DNA of 39,696 nucleotides from Chloroflexota bacterium (GTDB lineage Bacteria > Chloroflexota > Dehalococcoidia > FW602-bin16), in NCBI GenBank assembly GCA_004297765.1, contig SCTZ01000183.1:1-39696 (forward strand), read 5' to 3'. A model generated the notes under the pieces. That model had not been told where the DNA came from. It worked only from the letters and a program-made list of their open reading frames with translations, and made no database searches. Of the stretch, positions 8,654 to 16,927 are shown piece after piece (position 1 is the first letter of the stretch; each line of letters begins with the position of its first letter). Made by a program: the position numbers and the translations under genes.

Positions 8654-8681
8654 TTGATAGCTTGCTGGATGGTGGTATAAT
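8654..8681 (+). promoter_or_regulatory. Sigma-70-like promoter of binding protein 1
   Basis: TTGATA at 8654-8659, a 16-base spacer and TATAAT at 8676-8681. It lies just after the Mo/W enzyme gene and just before the foldback element at 8692, so the element would be transcribed as part of the 5' leader of the binding-protein gene at 8860. No O1-type operator is seen here. Confidence 0.65.
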
Positions 8682-8691
8682 CCTGCGCACC

Positions 8692-8841
8692 TAGTGGTGC
8701 ATCCGCCAAATCCTTTGCGCTATCGTAGTGGCGGACCGCCGTGTCCGCCAGGGGCGGGGTAGGGCGCGCCCCCCCCGCCCGTGGCGGACAGAGCCGTCCG
8801 CCACTACGGATGTCGATTGGACTTGGCGGATGCACCACTTA
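8692..8841. repeat. Foldback (MITE-like) element, about 150 bp
   Basis: Outer arms 8692-8713 and 8819-8841 are inverted copies with few differences (TAGTGGTGCATCCGCCAA against TTGGCGGATGCACCACTTA). Inside, CGTAGTGGCGGAC (8724-8736) pairs exactly with GTCCGCCACTACG (8796-8808), and TGTCCGCCA (8742-8750) with TGGCGGACA (8782-8790). Nearly the whole stretch can fold into one hairpin. The inner right half recurs at 34424-34452 and a degraded outer right arm at 19032-19053. No protein is encoded. Confidence 0.8.
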
Positions 8842-8859
8842 GCCGAGAGGAAAGGAAGC

Positions 8860-10086
8860 ATGAAGGTTACGATCAAGCTCTGCGCGACCATGGTGACCCT
8901 GCTGCTGGTAGTGGCGACACTCGTCAGCGGCTGCGGTCAGACTCAGTCCTCATCCCCGGCCGCGAGTCCGGCCTCGCCGAAGGCCTCGTCTTCGGCCCCG
9001 GCCTCGTCTGCGCCGGCATCCGCGGCCAAGCTGAGTGGCACGATCAAGGTTGGCTCAGCGTTCTCCTTGTCCGGTCCGTGGGCGACTTCGTCTCGCATGT
9101 ACAATGTCGCCCTCGAGATGGCAGTCGAGGACATCAACAAGAGCGGTCTCCTCGACGATGCCAAGATCGAGCTTATCCAGGCAGACACTGTCGACACCAA
9201 CGAGGCGGCCATCAACGCCTTCCAGAAGCTGATCAAGACGGACAAAGTCATCGCCATCTTCGGACCGGCCGCTTCGTCGCAGGCCATGGCGACCGATCCC
9301 CTAGCTCAGCAGGCCAAAGTTCTTGTCTTCGCGCCGAACCCGCTGCCGGACGTGCCGGCCATCGGTGACCACATCTTCGCCACGCTCGCCATGTATGGGG
9401 ACATGATCCCAGGCGCGCTCAAGCAGCTTGTTCCGGCGCGCGGAATCAAGTCGGTGGCCATCGTAACGCAGAAGGACTTCCCGCTAGGTGTTGCCAATAC
9501 GGTGGTTCGACGCGAGGAGTTCAAGAAGCTCGGCGTTCAGATCGTTGTCGACGAGGAACGGCTTGCAGGGGACACCGACTTCACTTCGCTCATCACCAAG
9601 ATCATGAACGCCAAGCCTGACATGGTGGCGGTCGATGGGCTCCCGCCTGGCGAGACGCTACTAATCAAGCAACTCAAGACTGCCGGCTTCAAGGGCACGA
9701 TCTGGGGAGCAACGGGAACGGCGACGAACGCCAGTGTTAAGGCCGATCCCCAGACGTTCGAAGGCGTCTTTAACCTGACCGGCTGGTTCCCCGGGCTGCC
9801 GGGCGAGAGCGACAAGACCAAAGAGTTTGTCAAGCGCTTTAGCGATAAGATGCAGCAGTTGCCCGACCAGTACCCGATCGCTCAGTATGATAACCTCTGG
9901 ATGCTGGCCAATGCGATCAAAAAGGCCGGCAAGACCAACGACGTCCAGGCCATCCGAACCACACTGACGACGACCGAGATCGATGGTCTCCAGGGCAAGC
10001 TGAAGTTCAACGAGAAGCGGGTGCAGGATCACCCTTCTGTGTTGATCGAAGCGAAGGGCGGCGTCTACGTTCTAGGTAAGCCGTAA
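8860..10086 (+). CDS. ABC transporter substrate-binding lipoprotein 1 (branched-chain/LivJ-type)
   Basis: Periplasmic-binding-protein type 1 fold, 408 residues. The signal peptide is hydrophobic (TLLLVVATLV) and ends in the lipobox VSGC, with Cys25 as lipidation site, followed by a Ser/Ala/Pro-rich linker to about residue 60. The mature domain starts GTIKVGSAFSLSGPW, typical of receptor ligand-binding proteins for branched-chain amino acids, amides or aromatic acids. The ATG at 8860 is chosen because AGAGGAAAGG precedes it and the signal peptide follows directly; the frame runs open further upstream only through a repeat. It is monocistronic by its own promoter and a downstream terminator. 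In this setting the ligand is probably the catabolised acid, not an amino acid (inference). Confidence 0.9.
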   Translation: MKVTIKLCATMVTLLLVVATLVSGCGQTQSSSPAASPASPKASSSAPASSAPASAAKLSGTIKVGSAFSLSGPWATSSRMYNVALEMAVEDINKSGLLDDAKIELIQADTVDTNEAAINAFQKLIKTDKVIAIFGPAASSQAMATDPLAQQAKVLVFAPNPLPDVPAIGDHIFATLAMYGDMIPGALKQLVPARGIKSVAIVTQKDFPLGVANTVVRREEFKKLGVQIVVDEERLAGDTDFTSLITKIMNAKPDMVAVDGLPPGETLLIKQLKTAGFKGTIWGATGTATNASVKADPQTFEGVFNLTGWFPGLPGESDKTKEFVKRFSDKMQQLPDQYPIAQYDNLWMLANAIKKAGKTNDVQAIRTTLTTTEIDGLQGKLKFNEKRVQDHPSVLIEAKGGVYVLGKP

Positions 10087-10101
10087 GATAGTCATTGCTT
10101 C

Positions 10102-10129
10102 GGGGGCGGACAAGAAGTCCGCCCCCTTT
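10102..10129 (+). terminator. Intrinsic-type terminator after binding protein 1
   Basis: GGGGGCGGAC (10102-10111) and GTCCGCCCCC (10117-10126) form a perfect 10-bp stem with a 5-base loop, followed by TTT. It begins 15 bases after the stop codon. The T-run is short but position and stem are good. Confidence 0.75.
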
Positions 10130-10420
10130 CACACTCTAAGACTGCGTTGATGTAGAGAAGGTGCGTCTACAGCAGATCGCACAATCCCTCTCACAGTTGT
10201 GCCAGGTCTCTTCCAGTTCACGTCCACGCCATTCCCGCGTCCCATCTTGCATAGCTTGCTCCAAGGTTCCCAGATCGACGACATGGCCCAGCAAGAGTGG
10301 GGATGGAGGGCACCATACGACCAGCAGAGAATTGTGGAGGGCCTCGTCGAAGAACTGCGGGCATACCCACAACGATACGCCTGAAGTTTCCGACACGATG
10401 TCCTATGATCGAGAGTAAGG
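10130..10420. other. Intergenic stretch without recognised gene
   Basis: About 290 bases between the terminator and the second LLM gene. Short open frames exist on both strands (for example 10199-10384 +), but none has a ribosome binding site or recognisable family. It is moderately AT-richer than the flanking genes. It may be a decayed coding fragment; I see no promoter consensus I would defend. Confidence 0.4.
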
Positions 10421-11482
10421 ATGAAAGGCATGAAATTCGGTCTCTTCTGTAGCTTCCAATCGGTGGAGCAGCCGCCTCGATTCGAGGAGGTATATCGGGC
10501 GATCTTCGAGCAGTTGGCCGCGGCCGAGGAGTTGGGCTTTGACTCCGTCTTGCTCTCGGAGCATCACTTCATGGAGAACGGCTACTGCCCTTCCCTCCTG
10601 CCGGTGGCGGCGGCCATCGGGGCGCGGACGCAACGGCTCAAGCTGATCACGCTGCTCCTGCTGCCTTTGCACCACCCGGTGCGGGTGGCCGAGGACGCGG
10701 CGGTGGTGGATGTGATTTCGGGTGGTCGGCTGGTTCTGGGATTGGGGCTGGGCTATCGGGACGTGGAATTCCGTGGCTTTGGCATCCCAAAGAATGAACG
10801 GGGTCGCCGCATGGACGAGGGGATCGCGATCGTGCGAGGCTGCTGGACGGATGATAGCTTCTCCTTCGAGGGACGGCATTTCCAGCTCGATGGTATCAAC
10901 GTGCAGCCTAAGCCGGTCCAGCGTCCACGACCGCCGATCTGGGTCGGTGCGCAGAGCAAGCCGGCCCTCCTGCGTGCGGCGGGAACAGACGGACATATCT
11001 ACGGCACGGCTCCCCTGCCATTCCTGGTAAAGCAGCAGCACATTCTCCACGATGCTCTAAGTGAACGGGGCAAGAACGCCGCGGAGTTTGAGACCACTCT
11101 CATTCGCGAGTGCTTCGTTGGGGAAAGCGACGAGCAGGCCTGGGAGGAAGCTGGCGAATACTTCCTGGAGATGTACCGGCGCGACTATCTGAGCTGGGAT
11201 CAGGTGGTGGAAGCTGACGAGGGAGGCAAGGCTCGCTACGCGACGCAACAGGACGACCCGATGTTCGAGCGCGAACGCTTCAGCCGGGATCGGGCCATCA
11301 TCGGAAGCCCCGACTACTGCATTGCCGAGATCAGGCGCTACCGCGAACAACTGGACTTCGACAATCTCATCCTGCGCATGCACATGCCTGGATTGCCGCT
11401 CGACAAAGTAATGCGCTCGATGCAGCTTTTTGCCCGGGAGGTACTGCCGCACTTCGCGGAAGATCCTGGCGTGGCGAGATAG
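10421..11482 (+). CDS. LLM-class flavin-dependent oxidoreductase 2
   Basis: A 353-residue luciferase-like monooxygenase/reductase. Visible signatures are GFDSVLLSEHHF in the second barrel strand (about residue 40), the segment LLPLHHPVRVAEDAAVVDVISGGR, then LVLGLGLGYRDVEFRGFG and PPIWVGAQSKPALLRAAGTDG. The HH-containing SEHHF motif is typical of FMN-dependent luciferase-type monooxygenases more than of F420 reductases (inference). It differs clearly from the LLM protein at 924, so the two are not recent duplicates. Start: the ATG at 10421 follows GAGAGTAAGG closely; a second in-frame ATG at 10430 is possible. It stands alone between a terminator and a repeat, so its transcription unit is uncertain. 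Confidence 0.88.
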   Translation: MKGMKFGLFCSFQSVEQPPRFEEVYRAIFEQLAAAEELGFDSVLLSEHHFMENGYCPSLLPVAAAIGARTQRLKLITLLLLPLHHPVRVAEDAAVVDVISGGRLVLGLGLGYRDVEFRGFGIPKNERGRRMDEGIAIVRGCWTDDSFSFEGRHFQLDGINVQPKPVQRPRPPIWVGAQSKPALLRAAGTDGHIYGTAPLPFLVKQQHILHDALSERGKNAAEFETTLIRECFVGESDEQAWEEAGEYFLEMYRRDYLSWDQVVEADEGGKARYATQQDDPMFERERFSRDRAIIGSPDYCIAEIRRYREQLDFDNLILRMHMPGLPLDKVMRSMQLFAREVLPHFAEDPGVAR

Positions 11483-11578
11483 TAACCGACCACGCTGGTT
11501 CAAACGGCAAGATCTGGCCTAGGCTTCTCTTCTGTCATCCTTAGCAAAGACTCATCTCATGCGGTAAGGCGCGTGCTT

Positions 11579-11753
11579 GTCATCCTGAACCGCAGCGAAG
11601 GATCTCCTCGTTGGAACGGGCGACGAGGCTCTTATCTGGGGTGAAGGTCCGACTGGGACGACCAACGGGGAGATTCTTCCTCGCCTCAGGCGAGTCAGAA
11701 TGACAAAGAAAGCGGCGCTCAGAATGACAGAGAAAGCGGCGCTCAGAATGGCA
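11579..11753. repeat. Inverted-repeat element with tandem 24-bp units at one end
   Basis: TGTCATCCTGA (11579-11589) and TCAGAATGACA (11695-11705) are terminal inverted repeats with one mismatch. The right end is multiplied: 24-base units at 11696-11719 and 11720-11743 differ by one base, and a partial third unit follows to 11753. The same terminal sequence occurs inside the element at 33311-33482. It lies immediately upstream of the EthD gene and creates a misleading open frame in the gene's reading frame. Confidence 0.75.
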
Positions 11754-11768
11754 ACAAGAGGAGGATCA

Positions 11769-12503
11769 ATGGAGAAGTTGCTGACTTTCCTGCGGCGTCC
11801 GTCCAATGTCGGGGTTGAGGAGTTTGCGCGTCGTTACTTGAGCGATCATGCGGCGCTGATTGTCGGGAGTCCCGGAGTCCGTCGCTACGTCGCCAACCTC
11901 ATGGACTTGCCCCAGGATATCCTTGAGCCCCTCGGGTTCAATGCGGGGAATTGGACGATCGACGCGGTGGATGAGGTATGGTGTGAGTCATTGGATGACC
12001 TGCCCGATATCAGCCGGTTGTATGGTGATGTTCGGATGCCGGCGGTCGAGCGAGGAACTGAACTGACGGCACAGGGCTTTGGCTTCGACTGCTTTCGCGT
12101 GACCGAGCGTGTGCATCGGGAGTGGGATTACGCGTGGAGGCATGGCGAGCAATCGCCGGTCTTCAAGATATTCTTCCCGGTACGTCGGAGCCCCAAGATC
12201 TCGCACGAGCAGTTTGTCGACCACTGGATGCAGTCGCACGTTCCGCTCGCCCTGAAGCACCACCCTGGCATGCGCTTCTATGCTACCAACGATGTGACAT
12301 CGTCACTGACACGGGGCGCGCCCGAGATGGATGGTGTGAGTGTGCTGCACTTTCTCTCGGCAGGGGAGTTCCAAGAGCGCATGTTCGATTCGCCGGAAGG
12401 GCAGGCAATCATCGGAGCAGACATTGTCAAGTTCATCAATTTCCGAGCGAGTGGAGCTTATGTGGCCAGGGAGTTCGTCCATACGGGAGATGGCAACGCA
12501 TGA
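11769..12503 (+). CDS. Double EthD-domain protein (dimeric alpha/beta-barrel)
   Basis: A 244-residue protein with two EthD-type ferredoxin-like halves. The first spans about residues 1-105 (FLRRPSNVGVEEFARRYLSD, then HAALIVGSPGVRRYV). The second spans about 130-240 (IFFPVRRSPKISHEQFVDHW, then PLALKHHPGMRFY). EthD-fold proteins often accompany oxygenases and reductases in catabolism of ethers, aromatics and polyketide-like compounds; some are enzymes and many have no assigned reaction. The ATG at 11769 is preferred because AGAGGAGGA stands before it; the longer frame from 11700 reads through tandem repeat DNA. Its end overlaps no other gene, but promoter P2 starts 14 bases after its stop. Function here is not known. 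Confidence 0.85.
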   Translation: MEKLLTFLRRPSNVGVEEFARRYLSDHAALIVGSPGVRRYVANLMDLPQDILEPLGFNAGNWTIDAVDEVWCESLDDLPDISRLYGDVRMPAVERGTELTAQGFGFDCFRVTERVHREWDYAWRHGEQSPVFKIFFPVRRSPKISHEQFVDHWMQSHVPLALKHHPGMRFYATNDVTSSLTRGAPEMDGVSVLHFLSAGEFQERMFDSPEGQAIIGADIVKFINFRASGAYVAREFVHTGDGNA

Positions 12504-12517
12504 CCGCGTCATATCTC

Positions 12518-12545
12518 TTGACACGCCGCCCGGCTATGCTATAAT
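12518..12545 (+). promoter_or_regulatory. Sigma-70-like promoter P2
   Basis: TTGACA at 12518-12523, a 16-base spacer and TATAAT at 12540-12545. The block TGCTATAATGCGCTC is identical in P1, with the same spacing to the operator, so P1 and P2 are copies. It drives the crotonase-fold, CoA ligase 1 and binding protein 2 genes. Confidence 0.8.
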
Positions 12546-12561
12546 GCGCTCACGATAACCC

Positions 12562-12578
12562 TTAACGTTTGACGTTAA
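12562..12578. promoter_or_regulatory. Operator O2, perfect 17-bp palindrome
   Basis: TTAACGTTTGACGTTAA has perfect 7-base arms around a TTG centre and begins 17 bases after the P2 -10 box. It is the best copy of the shared operator. It resembles the motif I recall for LiuR-type MerR regulators of acyl-CoA and branched-chain catabolism, and a MerR gene lies at 28923. This link is inference. Confidence 0.7.
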
Positions 12579-12702
12579 CCACGCAAGTGGCAGACCGCCT
12601 GTTCTGGTTTGCCCGCTCGCTCGCACGGGTTTTTCGGATGCTCTTCCGCAAGCGAGACCTGGGATTGAAAGCCGGGAGCTTTGTCGGCTGCTCTTTCCAA
12701 GC

Positions 12703-12785
12703 GCCGGACTCGGGACAGCGCCGTCTGCGAGTCCGGCCTCTGGCGCCGTACACGCGTGCTGGTCACAGCTAGCACGCTTTTTCTT
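12703..12785 (+). promoter_or_regulatory. P2 leader hairpins, second one terminator-like
   Basis: GCCGGACTCG (12703-12712) pairs exactly with CGAGTCCGGC (12728-12737). Further on, GCGTGCT (12754-12760) pairs with AGCACGC (12771-12777) and is followed by TTTTTCTT just before the ribosome binding site of the first gene. The second structure looks like an intrinsic terminator inside the leader, so attenuation is possible. No leader peptide or known riboswitch was recognised in the roughly 230 bases. Confidence 0.5.
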
Positions 12786-12807
12786 CACGCGAGGAATGGG
12801 GAACCCC

Positions 12808-13593
12808 ATGGCAGAGAGGCGCGTCGTTACCTGGAGTGCCACCGGCGCAGTGGCCACCATCATGATCGACAATCCCCCCCACAATGTCATCAACCGAGAG
12901 GTCAGAGCAGGGCTTTCCGCCTGTCTCAGCGCGGTAGAGCAGGACGACTCGGTTCGCGTGTTGGTCATCGCCGCGGCGGGTGATCGGTTTTTCAGTCCCG
13001 GCGGCGATATCTCAGAGACTCCCTCCAAGGTCACGGAGGAGCAGGCGCGCGCCTTGACCCAGGAAGTCTCGGACCAGCTCCTGCAGATCGATGAGTTCCC
13101 AAAGCCCACGATCTGCGCTGTCAACGGCATCGCAATGGGCGGTGGCTTCGTCCTCGCTATCGCCTGCGATCTGCGCGTGGCGGCCGAGAACGCCATCTTC
13201 GGCCTGCCAGAGCAGAAGGTGGCCGTGTTTCCCGGCGGCGGTGGCACTCAGCGGCTGCCTCGGTTGATCGGCGAGGGAAGGGCCAAGGAGTTGCTTTTTA
13301 CCGCCGATCCGATCGATGCTCATGAGGCTCATCGCATCGGCCTGGTCAACCGCGTCGTCCCGGTCGGGCGGGCGCTGTGCGCGGCCCAGGAATTGGCCGC
13401 GCGCATTGCGGAGTTCTCGTCCCCGATTCTTCGCGCAACCAAGGTGGCCGTCCACGCCAGCCGCACGGCTGATGTTGCTGCCGGACTGGCGCTGGAGGTG
13501 GATTCGTTTGCTCGGCTAACGCAGACTGAGGACGTGCAAGAGGGCTATAGGGCCTTTATCGAGAAGCGCAAGCCTCGCTTTCAGCATCGCTAG
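12808..13593 (+). CDS. Enoyl-CoA hydratase/isomerase family protein
   Basis: A 261-residue crotonase-fold protein. Oxyanion-hole segments are FFSPGGDISE and NGIAMGGGFVLAIACDL. One of the two classical catalytic glutamates is kept (GLPEQKV) and the other is Val in GGGFVLA, so ordinary hydratase activity is uncertain and an isomerase, lyase or hydrolase is possible. The C-terminal EGYRAFIEKRKPRF is typical of the family. The ATG at 12808 is preferred to 12796 because GAGG lies directly against the earlier codon, while GAGGAATGGGGA is correctly placed for the later one. It is the first gene after P2/O2 and precedes CoA ligase 1 by 121 bases. Confidence 0.88.
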   Translation: MAERRVVTWSATGAVATIMIDNPPHNVINREVRAGLSACLSAVEQDDSVRVLVIAAAGDRFFSPGGDISETPSKVTEEQARALTQEVSDQLLQIDEFPKPTICAVNGIAMGGGFVLAIACDLRVAAENAIFGLPEQKVAVFPGGGGTQRLPRLIGEGRAKELLFTADPIDAHEAHRIGLVNRVVPVGRALCAAQELAARIAEFSSPILRATKVAVHASRTADVAAGLALEVDSFARLTQTEDVQEGYRAFIEKRKPRFQHR

Positions 13594-13714
13594 TACGCCG
13601 CCAGGTTGGGGGCGGAGGTATCCCGAGGAACCCGTTGATCCAGCATCGGGGAGCGTTCCGTTCACCAACTGTCGCGTTGACCGTCTCGCGCAATCGAATA
13701 TCAGAGGGGAACTG

Positions 13715-15373
13715 ATGAGCGTTGTTCATGAAGAGCCGTCAGTAGCAACACGTCAGACTATTTGGCAGGCATTAGAATCCGCCGCCAAACGGTTTGGACC
13801 GCGAGAAGCTATCGTCTGTGGCGATACCCGGGTTACCTACGCCGAGATGCTACGGCAAGTGGATAGGCTTGCGGCGGGGCTGCTCTCGGCCGGGATCGGT
13901 CCGGGCGATCACGTTGCCCTTATCTTCCCGCTTATCCCGGAGTGGGTGTTCGTCCACTACGCGCTGACATCCCTGGGCGCCGTAGCCGTGCCCATCAACT
14001 TCAACTACCAGTCCGACGAGGTGCGCTGGGTTCTGAAGCAAGGCGATGTCACGGCCATCATTGCCATGGACACTTTCCGGAACCTGGACTTCCTGGGTTT
14101 GCTCAAGAGCATCGACTTCGCCCTGGAGCCAGGCCCGGTTCACTCAGCACAGTTTCCCCTGATCAAGAGCTTCTTCCTGTTGAGCGCCGGTGAAGAGCCC
14201 GGCGGACCGTACAGCCTGCTAACGTTGCTCGCGCATCAGCCATCCGCCGACGAGGTAGCCAGGCTGGCGGAGATACGCGCTGGCCAGACGCCGGATGATC
14301 CCTGCTACATCATGTTCACCTCCGGAAGCACGGCCCGACCCAAATCGGCCCTACTGCCTCATCGGGCCATCTGTGGCGTGGGCCATCATTACGCGGATAG
14401 ACTCGGCGTGGGACCGGAGGATCGGTTTCTATCCATGTTAACCATCTTCCACGTGGGCGGAGTCGTCCCCTGCGTTACTCTGCCGCACGCGGTCGGTGCT
14501 GCCGCGTGCCTGGTCAGCGCATTCGAGCCGTCCCTGGTTCTGGAGACCATCGAGCGTGAGAGGTGCACGGCGACCACCGGTTTCGATACCATGTTCAACA
14601 AACTGATCGGCCACCCGGATTTCAAGAGTAGGGATGTGTCTTCCTTGAAGAAGGCCGCCATTCCGTGCACACCGGCCTACCGCGAGCAACTTCTCAGCAC
14701 ATTCGCGTTCGAGCACATCGCGGGCGTGTATGGGTGCACTGAGAGCTCTTCCATGGTCACAATGGACGGCCACGACGAGACGGACCAGGAGAGCCACCGC
14801 ATGGCCAATGGCCGACCGTTTCCCGGCGTGGATGTGCGCATTGTGGACCCCGAGACAGGCCAACCCGTACCACCCGGCACTCCCGGCGAGATCTGCTTCC
14901 GCGGCTGGAACCGCTTTCTTGGCTACTATAACATGCCCGAGGAGACGGCCACGGCCATCGACGCCGAAGGCTTTGTTCATATGGGGGACTACGGCTGGCT
15001 GGACGAGGATGGCTACCTGTGCTATCGTGGCCGCTACAAGCAGATGGTCAAGACGGGTGGCGAGAACGTCTCCCAGAAGGAAGTGGAAATATTTCTTGAG
15101 GACATTATTCCTGCCGTCGAGTTCGCCCAGGTAGTGGGCGTCCCAGACGAGGTATGGGGCGAGGCAGTGGTCGCCTTCGTACAGCTCAGGGCGGGGTCGA
15201 CCGCTTTACCAGAGGAGATCCGGGCGCAGTGCCGGGGGAAGATCGCGGGCTTCAAGATCCCCAAGCACGTCTTCATCCTGCAATCCCAGGACTGGCCCGT
15301 ACTGGCGGTAGGGCGTCCGGACAAACATACCCTGCGCAAGATGGCTATGGAGAGACTAGGGCGCCTGGAGTAA
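13715..15373 (+). CDS. AMP-dependent acyl/aryl-CoA ligase 1, with non-canonical core motifs
   Basis: A 552-residue ANL-superfamily adenylating enzyme expected to convert a carboxylic acid, ATP and CoA to acyl-CoA, AMP and PPi. The phosphate-binding loop reads TSGSTARPK (202-210), with Ala for the usual Gly. The aromatic-pocket motif is YGCTES, the hinge region is GDYGWLDEDG to GRYKQMVKTGGENVS, and the C-terminal motif is GRPDKHTLRK. The adenylation lysine of the usual GK pair is Arg534 (codon CGT at 15314). Both changes recur in the two paralogues downstream. Length and domain order are otherwise normal. It lies in the P2/O2 operon between a crotonase-fold gene and a lipoprotein binding protein, consistent with uptake and activation of one acid. 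Confidence 0.92.
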   Translation: MSVVHEEPSVATRQTIWQALESAAKRFGPREAIVCGDTRVTYAEMLRQVDRLAAGLLSAGIGPGDHVALIFPLIPEWVFVHYALTSLGAVAVPINFNYQSDEVRWVLKQGDVTAIIAMDTFRNLDFLGLLKSIDFALEPGPVHSAQFPLIKSFFLLSAGEEPGGPYSLLTLLAHQPSADEVARLAEIRAGQTPDDPCYIMFTSGSTARPKSALLPHRAICGVGHHYADRLGVGPEDRFLSMLTIFHVGGVVPCVTLPHAVGAAACLVSAFEPSLVLETIERERCTATTGFDTMFNKLIGHPDFKSRDVSSLKKAAIPCTPAYREQLLSTFAFEHIAGVYGCTESSSMVTMDGHDETDQESHRMANGRPFPGVDVRIVDPETGQPVPPGTPGEICFRGWNRFLGYYNMPEETATAIDAEGFVHMGDYGWLDEDGYLCYRGRYKQMVKTGGENVSQKEVEIFLEDIIPAVEFAQVVGVPDEVWGEAVVAFVQLRAGSTALPEEIRAQCRGKIAGFKIPKHVFILQSQDWPVLAVGRPDKHTLRKMAMERLGRLE

Positions 15374-15594
15374 GGGGCATTCCGGGCCGCTTGGCACATG
15401 AGACCACCAGAAAGGAGGAGAGCCGAAGATAGCATGAATCGACCTGAGATCTGAGGCTTGATCGAGACTCCAACTGCCGATTTGTTGTGGAAAGGCACCG
15501 CGTGAACCATGGATAGTGGGTGCACGTTACCATCGACGGACGATTCAGCGCTCGTCTAGCGCTTTCGGACTATGGATAAAGGAGGAACAGACCA

Positions 15595-16896
15595 GTGTTG
15601 TTGTGTAGTCCCAAGTGGCAGAAGATCCTTGGCTTCGTCTTCTCGGCAGTCCTCGTCGTGAGTGTGGCGGCTTGTGGCGTGGCAACACCGAGCACTCCCA
15701 AGACCGAGTCGCCCTCGGCCAGCGCCAAGCCGTCAGAGGCAGCTAAGCCTTCGGCGTCTGAGTCCGCCAAGCCATCTGCGTCCGCACCGGCATCCAAGGA
15801 GCCCATGAAGGTTGGCGTCATCCTAACGCTCACGGGTCCGACCGGCTCAGTCGGTACCAAGGATCTGGCGGGCGTCGAGATGGCCGTCGAGGAGATAAAC
15901 GCGGCCGGTGGAATCATGGGCCGTAAGATCGAGTTGATCCAGCGTGACGATGGTGGCGATCCAACCAAGGCCCGCACGGCTGCCGAAGAACTAGTCGAGA
16001 AGAACAAAGTCGAGTTCATCGTAGGGCCCACAATCACGTCGCCGGCCCAAGCCGCGGCTACTTTCCTCACCGACGCGAAAGTTGTCAACATCACCTCGGG
16101 CACGGGTGACGCGGCCACTGATCCGACCAAGTTCCCGTATGCCTTCACCAACGGGCTCTGGGCGAGCGAGCAAGGTCAGCCCATTGCCAGGTACGCAGTC
16201 GATATCATCAAGACTAACAAGGTCGGCATTGTTGCCGAGGCTGGTGCGTACGGCATTGCCTCCACGGACGGATACAAAGCGGGTTTGAAAGCTAAGGGAT
16301 TAGAGCCAGTGGGCATCCAGCAGTTCACGACGGGCGCCACGGACATGAGCGGACAGCTCAACGCCCTCAAAAGGGCTGGCGCAGAGGCGGTTTTGCTCGC
16401 CAGCACCGGCGCTGACTCGGCTCGCGTTCTCAAGACCTTCCAGGCCATTGGCTGGGATGTTCCTGTCTTGGGCAATGTGGACCTCACCTCCGCGGCCGTG
16501 GTGGACGTGGTTGGCCCCGAAGGTATGAAGAACGTCTATGCGCTCGGCTACGAACGTATGGCGTTCTCGGACAAGAAGCCCATCAATCCCAAGACCAAAG
16601 CGTTTGCCGATAAGCTGGCGAAGAGGATGAACCTGCCTGCGTTGAAGGATGCATTCACCTTCGAGGCGCAGTACTACGACACTGTATATGTGCTCAAGAT
16701 GGCCATCGAGAAAGCTGGAACGACCGAGGGACCCAAGCTGGCTGCCGCGCTGGAGCAAGTCAAGGATTGGGATGGCGTATACGCCAGTTGGAGCTACTCG
16801 AAGACTCGGCACTGCGCGCTGGAGCCAGACGACCAGGTGATGGTCAAGGCCTCCAGTGGGAAAGCGGGCTTCTTCGAGTTGGCCCCGGGTTACTAG
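15595..16896 (+). CDS. ABC transporter substrate-binding lipoprotein 2 (branched-chain/LivJ-type)
   Basis: A 433-residue type 1 periplasmic binding protein. The signal peptide ends in VSVAAC, with Cys27 for lipidation, followed by a long Ser/Ala/Pro/Lys linker to about residue 70. The mature start KVGVILTLTGPTGSVGTKDL is the family hallmark, and AVEEINAAGGIMGRKIELI follows. The GTG at 15595 is chosen because AAAGGAGGA is well spaced before it; a TTG three bases on is less likely. It differs enough from binding protein 1 to suggest a different ligand. It is 221 bases after CoA ligase 1 and probably in the P2 operon. No membrane permease genes are in the window, so it would rely on subunits encoded elsewhere plus the LivF-type ATPase at 27891. 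Confidence 0.9.
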   Translation: MLLCSPKWQKILGFVFSAVLVVSVAACGVATPSTPKTESPSASAKPSEAAKPSASESAKPSASAPASKEPMKVGVILTLTGPTGSVGTKDLAGVEMAVEEINAAGGIMGRKIELIQRDDGGDPTKARTAAEELVEKNKVEFIVGPTITSPAQAAATFLTDAKVVNITSGTGDAATDPTKFPYAFTNGLWASEQGQPIARYAVDIIKTNKVGIVAEAGAYGIASTDGYKAGLKAKGLEPVGIQQFTTGATDMSGQLNALKRAGAEAVLLASTGADSARVLKTFQAIGWDVPVLGNVDLTSAAVVDVVGPEGMKNVYALGYERMAFSDKKPINPKTKAFADKLAKRMNLPALKDAFTFEAQYYDTVYVLKMAIEKAGTTEGPKLAAALEQVKDWDGVYASWSYSKTRHCALEPDDQVMVKASSGKAGFFELAPGY

Positions 16897-16927
16897 TGTC
16901 CTATCACTCGTAACTTGGCAGGTGAAG

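Noticed and set aside
10161-10418. 85-codon frame before the second LLM gene
   Set aside because: Ser/Arg-rich, unrecognised and without a ribosome binding site; treated as non-coding.
15434-15454. Six-codon frame after a GGAGGAG box before binding protein 2
   Set aside because: It could be a leader peptide, but spacing is too long and no attenuator follows; too short to support.
8860-16896. Amino acid uptake as the main role of the LivJ-type binding proteins
   Set aside because: The family also binds aromatic and alicyclic acids, and all neighbours are acyl-CoA or aromatic-type catabolic genes; the ligand is left open.
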